The notes beneath the pieces were generated by a model. That model ran no database searches, was not told where the DNA came from, and worked only from the letters and a program-made list of their open reading frames with translations. A DNA stretch of 64,000 bases from Amoebidium appalachense (taxonomy: Eukaryota; Ichthyosporea). The translations under genes were made by a program, and so were the position numbers. The stretch lies in contig CAVNZM010000011.1 of NCBI GenBank assembly GCA_963693365.1, positions 2,294,001 to 2,358,000 of the forward strand. The letters run 5' to 3'. Of the stretch, positions 19,146 through 47,995 are shown one piece after another (the first letter of the stretch is position 1; the number at the start of each line of letters is the position of its first letter).

Positions 19146-19243
19146 CGCATGCACACACACAAACACACAGCAGGCACCTGTTTGGCCTTTTTCACAAGCA
19201 GCTTGGCGTCAGGTCGCCTCCTCTTCACGCCGGGAGGTGCCAT
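16001..19243 (-). CDS. NAA40: NAA40/NatD, N-alpha-acetyltransferase for histones H4 and H2A
   Basis: Seven exons join in phase to 208 residues: 19243-19178 (ATG), 18580-18528, 18304-18212, 17348-17187, 16826-16705, 16468-16432 and 16094-16001 (TAG). The N-terminus is basic ([14 protein letters not shown]). Family blocks follow: [17 protein letters not shown] (NAA40-type TNM...YEQ), [10 protein letters not shown], the YCYELQL strand formed across an intron, [12 protein letters not shown] (acetyl-CoA loop R-x-x-G-x-G), [19 protein letters not shown], and a C-terminal LDDTDP...HYVIMSR. NAA40 acetylates the Ser1 amino group of histones H4 and H2A using acetyl-CoA. Slightly shorter than the human protein (about 237 residues) and complete. 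Exon 3 uses donor GTAGGT. AATAAA lies 82 bases past the stop. The neighbour at 20776 is divergent. Confidence 0.92.
17577..18001 (-). mobile_element. Retroelement tail fragment inside a NAA40 intron
   Basis: On the minus strand a frame ends in [20 protein letters not shown] and a TGA (about 17810-18001). It continues as GGCGCCTGATGAGGGCTCT, an A/T-rich stretch, then TATATTCGAAACC and poly-C (poly-G on plus, 17644-17658). The wording resembles the C-terminal end and 3' UTR of a LINE-type polyprotein. The same arrangement recurs at 53977-54560. It lies between NAA40 exons 18212 and 17348. Confidence 0.5.
18900..19160. repeat. (CA)n microsatellite in NAA40 intron 1
   Basis: CA repeats with GCA interruptions, purest at 19046-19138, immediately downstream (minus strand) of the NAA40 exon 1 donor at 19178. 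Confidence 0.95.
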
Positions 19244-20775
19244 ATTGCTGGTGGCGTGTGCCCCAGTGGACACACGTACAGCTTCAATGGAATAAGAGCT
19301 CACTTTGCTAAGCTTTGCCTGATCAACACCAAAGGGCGAAGAAGTGGCCTGGTAATAAGGCGGGCAACTAAAAAGGGCAGTCGCGGCAAGTAAGCACCCC
19401 CTTTGCTCAAAAGTGAAATTGTTTTGTAAACCACACCGATGCTCATGCGCGTGTGTCTGAATAGCAGCAGATAGCAGCACCAAGTTAAAGAAGTGCTAAC
19501 ATGAAAGTTATGAACTCAGCTGAGCAGAGTCTGCAGACGGTCCGTCCTTTCCTTGCAACAATTGGGACTGGGCTGACTGGGCCGAGTCTCCTGAGAAAAA
19601 CTCAAAAAGCGCGGGCTTTTTCCGGCGCATTGATTGGCTAGATAAGCATCAAAGCAATGTGTGCGCCTTTCATTGTCCACTGGAGCAGTTTTCCACGGCC
19701 CTCTTTTTTTCAGAGGCCCGTGAGTTTTCTCAGTTTGATTTAATTTGTTTGAAGGTGCTGGCAGAAGTGGCACAAGTGAACGAAGCATGCAGCATGCACT
19801 TAAATTTATAGTAACTTGAGCCTATAGTGTCATCTTGAGCGACTAGACATATTATATACTATAGAATCAAGCAGCATATGTCATGAGGCCCATCGCTTAC
19901 TCTTGGTCCTATGTGCCCGTGTGTGCGGTGGTAGGGGTGTGCGTAACGGGCCAAATAAGGGTGCTTGCAGGAGGGGCTACAAGCCTTAAATTGCAGGGCC
20001 TATAAAATAGATCAGTGTTTTGCGGCAGGTGCCAACCCAGAGGTTGGGAGGTAGAGTTGGAGGGCGAGGGAGTAGATCCAAGAACAGCCACAGGAGCACA
20101 GACACACAGAGGCACAGACACGCGTACGAAAAGTGAGCACAGCAGAGCAGAGCGCCGCACAAACGCTACTGGTATTTCTATCTATAGGTTTCGGGCCCGC
20201 GCTATGGTGGTGTCAGGCCTCAAAGGAAAACCATGGCGTGTGGCTGGTGCGGGCTGCAGGACCACAGCCAGGCCGCAGACTGCCAACTCTACCAACGGGT
20301 ATGTGGTAGTGCCTGTATGTGCGCCAGTGGCTTGCGCAAATTCTCGTGTGTGCACTGTGATGTGTGCAGGTGCAGATGCATTTATACGTGGGGAAGGCAG
20401 GGACCGGTGGCATGCCCGTGATTGTTTAGTCATTCACTCGGTACGATACGATGTTTGCAAAATGTGCAAGTGGAAAGGACTTTTTCTGGTCATGTGTGCA
20501 TGTGAGTGCATAGACGTGTCAGCATCACAATCCGGTTTATGCACGTGGATGTTGCATGCAAGAATACTGTATGCCTTTGTGGGTGGGTGTGTGCCGTTGC
20601 ACGTGCATAGATGCAAGCACTTGTGTATGCAGGCACATGCGCTTATCTACTCTTTTAATCAACATATATTTGAATTGATCACCTTAGCTAACCCGTATAC
20701 CTTTTTTATCACTACATAGTTCTGCACATTCAAATGTGCTGACCGTTAGGTTAGGTGGGGCACGGCATAGTGGCG
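19244..20775. other. Divergent intergenic region (NAA40 / unknown gene)
   Basis: Contains a stem-loop at 19694-19722 (arms CACGGCCCTCT and AGAGGCCCGTG, ten of eleven pairs, loop T6C). A 90-codon minus-strand frame (19788-19516) has no family resemblance. A GC-balanced stretch (19900-20450) has open frames but no consistent splice pattern. Promoters for both flanking genes are expected here. Confidence 0.5.
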
Positions 20776-21435
20776 ATGGCTGGGCCGGGACTGCTGGAGT
20801 GGCTGGCAAGTGTGGGCCTGGACTTTCACATAGAGACCAGAATACAGGTGCAAAAGCCCCCCCCCTCCCCCCCTCCCCCCCCCCCCCCCCCCCCTTCCTC
20901 CCCCCCTCCCCCCCGCCCCCCAACCTCCACTCACACCTTCCACCCCTGCCTACACACACTTTTCGAGCCCAACAGCCAACACCTAAACATTGTTTTAGAG
21001 TGTGGGGTGCTATGAGAGCCGGAGGGCATTGGCGAAAACTGAGTTATGAAGGCATGGACGAAGAACAAGACTATACACACATCTGCAAAAATAGGAAGAC
21101 TCAAATACAGAAGGCCTCGTGTAGAGAAATGTGCATGTTTTTGCAATCGGGTATAATCACATCTTTGCCGAGCCAGTTTGATTTGTGTGAAAGAAGGCAA
21201 CAACTTTTGTGACAGAGATGTGATTGTTGGGATGAAGCCGAGGGGACAAAAGAGAGAAAGGGCAGGATGGAGGAGGGGAAGGGGAGGGGCGAGGGAGCGG
21301 GAGGAAGCATAAGAGAGAAGGAGGGAGAGAAAGAGTGATAGAGGGGGGGGGGGGGGGCGCGGACAGAAAGGCAGGGACAGGATACACTGAGAAGAGAAGG
21401 CCTGGAGGCTGTGTTGCAAAACACACAGCACACAC

Positions 21436-21473
<38 letters not shown>

Positions 21474-23384
21474 ACCCCACCCCACCCCCTTCTTTTTTTT
21501 ACAAAAGTGTGACTGCAGCAAACGATTATGGAGGCCCAGGCCCAACTTGGTCAGGCATGGCCCGTGTGTGGATTGCCCCAACAGCTGGAGATCTGCGGTA
21601 CGACTCTTATCTGTGGCGGAGGCGCCGGGGGAGGGGGGGGGGGAGGGGGGGGCAGGGGGAGGGGGGCAGGGGGAAGGGGGGCTGTCTCAAGCGTCAAGGT
21701 ACTGACTGCCTGAATGGATATGCAGGCGGGCTGTTTGGGGTCAAGGCCGTATCATTGTTGGTCGAGCTCTACAGCAGATATACAGGTGGGTGGACCTTTG
21801 TGCTACTTTCTGTGTTTGTTTATTTTTTTTTTATTTTTATTTTTTTATTTATTTATTTTTTTTGGGGGGGGGGGGTAGGGGGGGCCGAATTTGGTTCTTG
21901 TATATATATGTGGGATTGTTGTTACGCCCCCTCACGAGGTTGGCTATGCATTAGGTGCTGTGTATGTGCATGCATGCCCCTATCGGGTTATCCGTTAACA
22001 CCTAGTTTGGTATGGATAGCACATGTTTGTGGTGAGAAGCTGACAGAAGGGAGGTTATGTGCTTGGCATGTCTGTGCGCAGAAGGTTGAATCGTGTATTG
22101 AACCTGTAAAGAATAGTGATTATAGCCATATCTGGTCCTTGTGGGTGCTGAGTGGTGGGCCATTGCTGCAGGCACTGTGGCCCAGGCCACGCTAGAGGCG
22201 CAGCAGGACATGGCGCAGTACCGGAACATCATGCAGTGCCTCAGATACAGGTGCTTGCACCTGCACGTGCTTCCACCCCCTTCCCCCTTCCCCCTCCGGC
22301 CCCCTTCTTCGTTAGCTATTTTTTGTTGTGGATTAGAATTTGTAGTAGGGGTGATGAAGGAGTGAAGGGTGGAGGGGGGGGGGGGGGGGGGGGGGGGAGA
22401 AGGGGCAGTTGCAGGAAGAAGGGGGGGGGGAGGGGGGAGGGGAGAGGGGGGGCATGATGGTATGATGTTGCATGGTACGTGCATATAACGTGTCGGGATG
22501 CTGATGGTAGTTGCAGGGGGCGGGGGCCGTTTGAGGGGTCAGGCAGCCAGGCAGCCGTAGGTGGCCCAACCAGCCCCCAACCAGCGCTGCAGCACCAACA
22601 GCCCCTGCAGATAGGCCCTGCCCCACAGTCACCACCCTTCACCTTGGTGCGTGCATGCATGTTTGCTATTGCATGGCGAAACCTCCCTCCCCCCCTCCCC
22701 CCCCCCCCCCCCCCCCCCCTCCTTTCCGGGGGGAGGGCCCTTCACCACCCCCAGTTAGTCTGGGCTTTTGGTTACCCCCCCCCCCCCCCCCCCCCCCCCA
22801 ACACACACACGCTTGCACGAATACACTCTCATACAAACATACACACAATCGCACACGCACATACACACACAATAACTGACCGACACACACAAACACACAC
22901 ACACACACACACGTACACACGGGCACACAAACACACACACAGACACACACACACTCACTCACTCTCACTCACGCACTCACTCACTCACTCACTCACTCAT
23001 TCATTCACATACACACACACACTCACTCACTCACTCACTCACTCACTCACTCACTCACTCACTCACTCACTCACTCACTCACTCACTCACTCACTCATTC
23101 ACTCACTCACTCACTCACTCACTCACTCGATCACTCACTCACTCACACACACACACACTCACTCACTCACTCACTCACTCACACACACACACACACACTC
23201 ACTCACTCACTCACTCATTCACTCACATAAACTCACACACACACTGCTCCGCTCTACACACGCACACCTCACCTGGGCCCCTTTAATGCTCCCCTGCTAC
23301 CCGCTCCCTACCCCTTCCCCCCCCTCCCCTCCCCCCCCCCCTCTCTCTCCCCCCCCCCCCCCTCCCCCCCTCCCCCCCCCCCCC

Positions 23385-23428
<44 letters not shown>

Positions 23429-23835
23429 ACCCCACCACCACCACCACCACACATCCCAGCAAGGCTATTCTTCACACTCACCCAGTGTCTTCACCCACAT
23501 CCCATCTGACAGGCACATTCTATGTTCACGGTATGCTCACTCTGAACCTCACTTGAACATACCTACCATAACACATGTTCAATATCACCCCCCCCCCCCC
23601 CCCCCCCCCTCACAACCCACCACTCCCACCATCCCCCCCCCCCCCCTTCCAGCCTTTGAGCGTGCAAAAGTCACTATCGGCACGACGACCAGGCACACCC
23701 CCACCCACACCCTCCCCTTCTGTCACGGACCTGGCTGCATTGGCCGCAGACACCAACCAGCTGACGAGACTAGTCTACGGCCTGGCACAGAGAGACCCGT
23801 ACGTGCTCCCCTGCCTGGGGGTGTGTTGGGGGAGG

Positions 23836-23867
<32 letters not shown>

Positions 23868-25149
23868 GCGGGTAATGGTGGGGAGTTGGGGAGGGGGGGG
23901 TGGTGGTGGGCTAGTGGTGTGTTTGTGGGGAGGGGGAGGGGACGGAGGGAGGGAGGGGGTTGCTAATGGTGGGGTGGGTGCAGGCACGTTGTGGGGCTTC
24001 TACATAACTCGTTCTTCCAACTGACGGGGAGCAACTTCGACACACAGGCCATGTGTGCACGCCTGATTGACTCGTACGTATGATCCCCGGGGGGGATGAT
24101 GGGGGGGAGGGGGGAGGGGGGGGGGGGGGGGAGGGGGGAGGGGGGGGGGGGAGGCTGAACTGTTTGGGTGCAGAGGGCACACGGCGGATTCACTGCTCAA
24201 GGCACAGACAAATGTCATCCTGGCTAGGTAAGCACACACCAATCCCGCCAAGGTGGCGTAAAAATCCGATAGCCTACATTGCGTAGACCATCTGATCACG
24301 TCATTCGAGTCTGGTGTACATAGCCTTTCGACGACGCCGCGGCGGGGCCGAAATTTGGGGCTACACGTGCACACACATTGCACAACACACAACACATACG
24401 GATACTGCTCAATTCGTTAGGGTACACAAATGTGCATCATGGACACGAACTATGTACATGGCCTCAGCAATTACGATACTATTAGGAGGAGTAGGCAAAC
24501 CCGGGGGGGGGGGGGGGGGGGAGGGGGGGGGAGGGGGGGGGGGGGGGGGGAAGGGGGAAGAGAGAGACGAGGCGGGAGGGAGGGAGGGAGGGGGGAGGGG
24601 GGGGGGGGGGGAGAGAGGGGGAGAGAGAGAGAGAGAGAGAGGGAGAGAGGGAGAGGGAGACTTTTGTATTTGGGGGAGGGGGTGAGGGGGGGGGGGGAAT
24701 AAAACAATGGCGGAGACTAATGTGGGAGATAACTGGGAGCATGGAGAGCACATACACACTAGTCACACGTGGTTGCACACACACCATCGATTTGATTAGT
24801 CTAGGCACATGAACACTCTGCAGATATTCACCATGGATAACAAATGCAGAGCCTTATTAGTCGATCAATCTACATCTTTGTTGAAACCTGTAGTGTGGGT
24901 AATTGTCATTAAAACAGCAGTGCACATTTGGGGGGCGAATGTCATATCAAGTAGCACACACATGCCATTAAGTAGGTGCCTGCTGTTGTGTGTCTGTTTT
25001 TGCATGTGCCTACTTGCACATGTGCTATTTTTTCCATTACTAACACCGCTGCATGCAGTGTCTACAAAGCGCTGTATGGGCGGGGAGGAAGCAACCTCAG
25101 CAAAGCGCTGCTTGTGGCCAAGATCTTAGAATGGGCCGACAGCCAATAG
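20776..25149 (+). CDS. Unrecognised 266-residue protein, complete gene of nine exons
   Basis: Exons 20776-20847, 21519-21597, 21726-21785, 22172-22250, 22517-22646, 23653-23798, 23984-24073, 24174-24227 and 25059-25149 join with matching phases and total 801 bases (ATG to TAG). The N-terminal part is helical (LLEWLASVGLDFHIETRIQ; VKAVSLLVELYSRYTG; a Q-rich helix ending QYRNIMQCLRYR). Then comes a Pro/Gln/Ser-rich linker (about 97-165), then a helical C-terminal part (LAALAADTNQLTRLVYGL; HVVGLLHNSFFQLTGSNF; LLKAQTNVILASVYKALYG; ALLVAKILEWADSQ). No signal peptide or membrane segment. The two helical halves around a linker suggest a soluble scaffold or complex subunit, but I do not recognise a family and assign no function. 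AATAAA occurs at 25666. Confidence 0.75.
22951..23240. repeat. (ACTC)n tetranucleotide array
   Basis: About 280 bases of ACTC with short CA interruptions and rare ATTC variants, in the intron between exons 22646 and 23653. A poly-C run of nearly 60 bases (about 23370-23428) follows. Confidence 0.95.
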
Positions 25150-26022
25150 CAGGATGCGTGCAAACACCCTCAGTGAAGTTACATGTGCACTTGGTAGCAT
25201 ACACACCAGCAAATCGGCTATGGGTTGCCAAGGTGCTAATCGCACGTGCACAATCGTATGGAGATGTTTAGTGGCCACACAGAATGAGGTTAGGGGAATG
25301 TATCAGATGTGTTTTTGGTGGCCAAACTCCCGTTTATGGTTTTTTTTCTTTTTTGCGTCCATTTACCTCGAGCCCCGGTCTAGCACACCCACAAATGCAC
25401 ACGCGTTTTGTTTTTGTTTTGTTTTTTGCCAATGTGGGGACTTCACATTTCATGTATGGCATTTTTGATTGCAGCAGAAAAGTGCTAGTGTTTCAGGGTG
25501 TATATATCTCGCAGGAACACAAGAGTCAGGGGGATCGATGAAATATATATTGGTAGGCGCCCCGGGTACATATACTAACATAGCATACGCGTGGCTGCGT
25601 GGAAATATATGGCACCACATTTAATATGGTTATATTGCGCACGGGCACCGTGCGCATACATGCTCAATAAAAGTGACAATGGCGCCTATGTATGGTGTTT
25701 TTTTTGGTGTAATTTTTGGAAAACTAATCAATGCGCATTTGAATGATAAAGAAAGGATGCCCAAGGCAATGAATGAATTTATGAATTTATGAATGATTCT
25801 TTCCTTTTTTTTAAAAAAAAGAAAAGAAAAAGAAAAAGAAAAAGAACCACCACACCACAATTCGCCGACACTAATTGAAACCGTCGAAACAACATTGCTC
25901 AACACAGCAAGTCCATTGCAGGCTTTACAACTACATTAGGCCTGCACGAACAACCCCCTTTCCCCTCCCCCCCCCCCCCCCCCCCCCCCCCCCTCCCTCT
26001 CTTCCCCTTCTTTTAGGGTCGA
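25150..26022. other. Intergenic region upstream of the 53BP1-like gene
   Basis: 3' flank of the unknown gene, with AATAAA at 25666-25671. It then holds an A/G-rich stretch (25815-25845), a poly-C tract (25966-25993) and pyrimidines leading to the CCAAT/CRE cluster. No gene seen. Confidence 0.5.
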
Positions 26023-26092
26023 CCAATCGATTACGTCCGCCAATCAGGTGCGCGTATGCAATTTTGGCGGGCTCCTAATTTCATTGACGTCA
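26023..26092 (+). promoter_or_regulatory. CCAAT / E2F-like / CRE cluster
   Basis: Within 70 bases there are two CCAAT boxes (26023-26027, 26040-26044), an E2F-like TTTTGGCGGG (26062-26071) and a perfect palindromic CRE TGACGTCA (26085-26092). They lie ~350 bases upstream of the tentative start of the 53BP1-like gene. Such combinations are typical of cell-cycle or repair gene promoters in animals; function here is inferred from position and motifs only. Confidence 0.45.
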
Positions 26093-26439
26093 TCACTGGA
26101 CTGCAGATCACGTCTTGCACCTTGCAACCAGGCTTGCACACAACAGGTTCCACCTTCGTACACACAAACTTTCGAAGGTGTACCGTTGTAGTTGAACATC
26201 GAGGAAGTCACCAAACGAAAGCAGGGGCTATGCGTACATCTTTTCTTTCTCTTTCTAAACCGTGGGCCAGGAATGAAGTAACACGCCAGGAGGCTAGGAA
26301 CTTTTTAGTGCAGCAAGTAGTCCACTCGATGCAGAAGCGGCCACCGAAAAGCACACCGACACATGAATATAAAGCAAAGTGCGTATTAACGCAGTAACTG
26401 AGCCCTCTACGGCAAACCCCACAGCGGGTTGTGAGTCCT

Positions 26440-44017
<17,578 letters not shown>

Positions 44018-44755
44018 TCACAACGGGCGGGAGAACAGCCAACTTAGAACACTCGATTTCCACACGTACATGCACACCTGGACACGTGCGTGCACATGCA
44101 TATTGTGACACAGGACACTTTCCGCCTCGCACTTGTACAGATTTCTGTACCAAATGGCTTACTAGCACACAGATATATGACAAGACAAGCGACAAGCTTG
44201 TATGCATTTAGGAACTGTAGGAAGGAATGTGTTTAAACGGGTGTGGGGGAGAACAGGGAATGACGGGGCATTGTGGCAGACAATCAGATATGCCAGGAGA
44301 GGGACAGACCCGCTGTCTTTTGACTGCATTCGAACATCTTGCTTTTTTAGGCACATCTCAGCTGAAATCATAATGTACATGTTGCATACACCAACAAACA
44401 CTAAGGCATGAATGAATATTAAATTAGGCCGCCTCGTTGTTGTTGTAAAAACGATGTTATATAGGCGTTGTTGCACATTTAGGTGAAGGTTAGTTATATG
44501 CATTATGTAAAATGTGAATGTGTTAATATTACTATTATTCTCATGTGAATGATCTCTAAACCTAGTTAGGGCCCAGGTGGCCCTCTACCGGTAATTACGA
44601 GCCCCGAGCGAGCAAATCTATGAATTAAATATGATCTCAGGCTCACAATTCGAAGACTCGAACTCGCTTACACTTACTACCAAAGTGCAGACAACACATT
44701 ACTGACACTGCAAACATGGTAATTCGCATGATAATGAATTTTTGGCCCCAAACAC
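44018..44755. other. Convergent intergenic region
   Basis: Lies between the 3' ends of the 53BP1-like gene (+) and the beta-helix membrane gene (-). It is AT-richer unique sequence without microsatellites or a recognisable gene. Confidence 0.6.
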
Positions 44756-46409
44756 TCACATACTGGTACTCCCCTTGCGCGACGGTGCTTTTTCCTCTGT
44801 CGGTGCCGTACGTTCGGGTAGGGGTGAGGCAGTGACAACAACAGGTGAGCTGGGTGGGGAGGTTCGCTTGGGGCTGCCAGGGGGGGTATCCGGGGGCTGA
44901 ACATGTGTTTCTGGCACATCGACAGTTTCTGACGGTGGAGTTTGTGACGGTAATGGGGTGGCCGGTTTTTGGGTGTCGGCCACAGCCAGGTGGATGCTTG
45001 AGGCGGCAGGGCTGGGCAGCCGGCCCGAAGCAAGAAGGTGGCTGTGGGATACGGCAGGGGGGGGTCCTTTGGGTTTGCCGTCCGAAGTTGCAGCAAATGG
45101 TTTTACCTTGTTGCTGCGACGTCTATGTACGTAGAAGGCAAGCAGTGCGGCCGCACACCCAACCAGCACTATCAGGCCGGCCCCAATTCCGACCAGCAGC
45201 TTGATGTTTTTCTCCAGCCACGGCTCGGGGGCTGGTATGGACCCGGCTGCTATTGCGGCCTGATAGGCGCCATCATACTGGGTGGGTGTGTATGCCGCTA
45301 CTAGGCCATGCTGCACACCAACCCACCCAGTCACGGCACGACGTTGGCGTTGAACGGCAATAGTGTGGGTGCGACGACGCCTTAACAGTGTGCTGTCTGT
45401 GTAGTCCACTGCTACCGTCATATTAACCGTCACAGTGCTGCTGTTGTTGTCGGACAGTGGGCAAACAAGAACATACCCTACTGGTATCTGTAGCCGTACC
45501 TCCGGTGTCGGTATAGGGTTATACTGTTGTGTGTAGGGGGCCTCTGTTGCTTCACATGGGTTGTTGCTGGTGCGGTTGAATGCAACTAGTCTCGCACTCT
45601 GTATACTTAATCCGGTTGCATTTGTCCATAATTGCACTGACCAATAGGCAACCGTACCGAGGTCATATGGGCCAACTGGCCTCACACCCATATAGCTGTT
45701 GTCTGGTCTCTCTACTAGTGCAACAGTAAATCCCGCACCCAGCATGTACATGTCTGCTCCACATAGGTCCGAACCTTGAAGTTGGAACGTTAAATCGATG
45801 GTCAGAGGGCCTAGCGGACACGCCTGATTGGCTGCACATTCCAGTGGTATGGTGCGCATGGTGTAGTGCCCACTCACATTGCACCCAATAATCTGTGTCC
45901 CTAGCGTCTGGTTGCATGGTCCTATCATCCCTCCACACCCAACGTTCAACTCCCACACCCGTGCCGTTACGTTTTGCCCATCTGTCGCGCTTGTTTGACC
46001 CTTTGAGGCGGTAGGTACCGTGTATGGTGGTGGGAGGGTGAGTGCTATTGTGACGTTTGTAGTGCCGCTAGTGTCCAATACATGTAGGTCCGCCACCATG
46101 GCCTGTACTTCGATGTCCCCGATGATGCTGTTGACCACACCAACTACCTGGCCCTGCCGCCCAACTTGCACCCTGTATGCGTACGTACCAACACCGTGTT
46201 AGATATTGCAGGTGAGGTGTGCAGGCTATGTGTTATGAAATGAGGGGATAGAATTTGGTTCTATTCACAGGGTATCGCACATGGGGCGCACAAGGGATAG
46301 AGACCAGGAGTCTGGAGCGTGGTTGCATATCCTTTGAAAAGATATCGGGGTGCCGGCCGGGGGGAGGGGGGAGGGGGGAGGGGGGGGGGGGGTAGAAGCA
46401 AACGGAGGG

Positions 46410-46487
<78 letters not shown>

Positions 46488-47078
46488 TAGTTTCTTAGCT
46501 GCCCTCCCCCCAACCCCCCCACCCCCCCAACCCCACCCACCACCACCACCACCACCACCACCACCACACACACACAAAGAAAAAAAAAAAAAGAAAAAAA
46601 AAGGTTTCGACTTAATGTGATAATATGCGTGTGTATCAAAGTGTTCAATGAAGACTTACTGAGCACATTCACACGAAAGTGCACACTTTGCCAGCCAGAC
46701 ACATACATGGTGTACAGTGCAAACACGCTGGACACAGTCCACAACGATACATGCATACACTGTGACATGCACATGTACTCCTGCCACATTCACATACATG
46801 ACCACACATGCAACACCAGCACACACATAAAGGAAAGTACATACACATGCCCTCACTTTGCGGTCGACAGTGGCACCTGCACGTGCATATGCACACATGC
46901 ATACATAAATCATGATGCAGACAAGCCCTTACATACAGGCCCATACTCATGGACACACACCCCTCCAAGCATGCACCCTCTGTTTATGTATCACGAACAT
47001 AACCATGCAAGCATACACACACCACTCAACGAGAAAAATATTAGAGGATCACAGGCATAGGCTTACTGTGGCGACCCC

Positions 47079-47122
<44 letters not shown>

Positions 47123-47995
47123 AAAAAAAAAAACTTGGATGACATATATATATATATAAGAATACTCCCCCTTCCCCCCCTTGCCACCCACCCATATCAA
47201 CCGATCACACACACAAACACATATACACACACACACACACACAGACACACACACACACCTGACTTTTGCCGCTGCGTTACCGGTCCTCTCCACCGATATG
47301 TTCCCCCTGGGTAAAACCACCGTCTCCCTCATATATGCCTCGACTGTTGCTTCGTATGTTGCCGCGGTTGCAGTGAGCTTCCGTGTGGCCTTGCACGGTA
47401 GCAGCTTGTCAAACCCCACCCCAAACACAACACTGCCCGCACACGTGCCCGTGTGCAGTCGAAACTGGGGTTCCCTGAGTACGCTTTTACTATCGGTGAT
47501 GTTGCAGGCGCCAAAACTCACGCCCTCCAGCACCCTGCTAGTGAACCACTGGCCCAGGTTCATATTCACCCATAGGCCCCCCTCATACAGGTCCACCCCC
47601 TCCAACTGCCCGCTGAAATTCGCCCTCAGAGCCTGGGGCGTGGCCAGACTGCACGTGCTACCCTCCAGGCCGGGGTCCCTCACAACCACATAGTCGACCT
47701 GTACCCCCAACGTAGACGCCACAAGCACGTGTGCGTGTGTATTGGAGTCCACCACCAGCTCGCTTAGGGGCTGCCCAGTGGTCCCCCTGGCGCCGACTAT
47801 TTTCAATGGCACGGTCACGTTGAGTGGGGCGTCAAGGGGGTATGCCCCCGCCTCCAGAAATATGACGTCATTTGCGCTGGCGTTGGCAACCACCTGCTGC
47901 AGGAGTGCTGGGCCGGGGGCAACGTTGTGTACTCTGGCTAGGCATTTACCAGACAGCCATGCAAGAAGCATGCATGGTAGCCAAAGGTTGTGCAT
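44756..47995 (-). CDS. Single-pass membrane protein with pectin-lyase-like ectodomain
   Basis: Two exons, 47995-47259 (ATG) and 46172-44756 (TGA), join in phase to 717 residues. The N-terminus has a signal peptide (hydrophobic LWLPCMLLAWLSG, cleavage probably near KCLA). Residues ~35-200 look like right-handed beta-helix turns (NDVIFLEAGAYPLDAPLNVT, VDYVVVRDPGLEGSTC). A long Asn-glycosylated ectodomain follows (many N-x-T/S, paired Cys, and a dibasic LRRRRTHT). One transmembrane helix (LLVGIGAGLIVLVGCAAALL) with a YVHRRR stop-transfer precedes a ~115-residue Pro/Ser/Thr-rich cytoplasmic tail with SP/TP and PPxxP motifs. I do not recognise the specific family; it is a cell-surface or adhesion-type protein by layout. 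It starts 1.3 kb from the divergent 7TM kinase gene. Confidence 0.8.
46412..46486. repeat. 75-base uninterrupted poly-G tract
   Basis: The longest pure homopolymer in the window, in the single intron of the beta-helix membrane gene (transcribed as poly-C). It is flanked by further G and C tracts and a (CCA)n run. Confidence 0.95.

Noticed and set aside
19694-19722. Histone mRNA 3' stem-loop
   Set aside because: Loop is seven bases rather than four, the stem has an internal mismatch, and no histone gene lies upstream on either strand.
19516-19788. 90-codon minus-strand frame upstream of NAA40
   Set aside because: No family resemblance, no splice partners, and NAA40 already has a good start at 19243.
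26230-26397. ATG at 26230 (56-codon frame) as start of the 53BP1-like gene
   Set aside because: No donor gives the phase required by the exon at 27466, whereas 26440-26512 with donor GTAAAT does; kept only as a weaker alternative.
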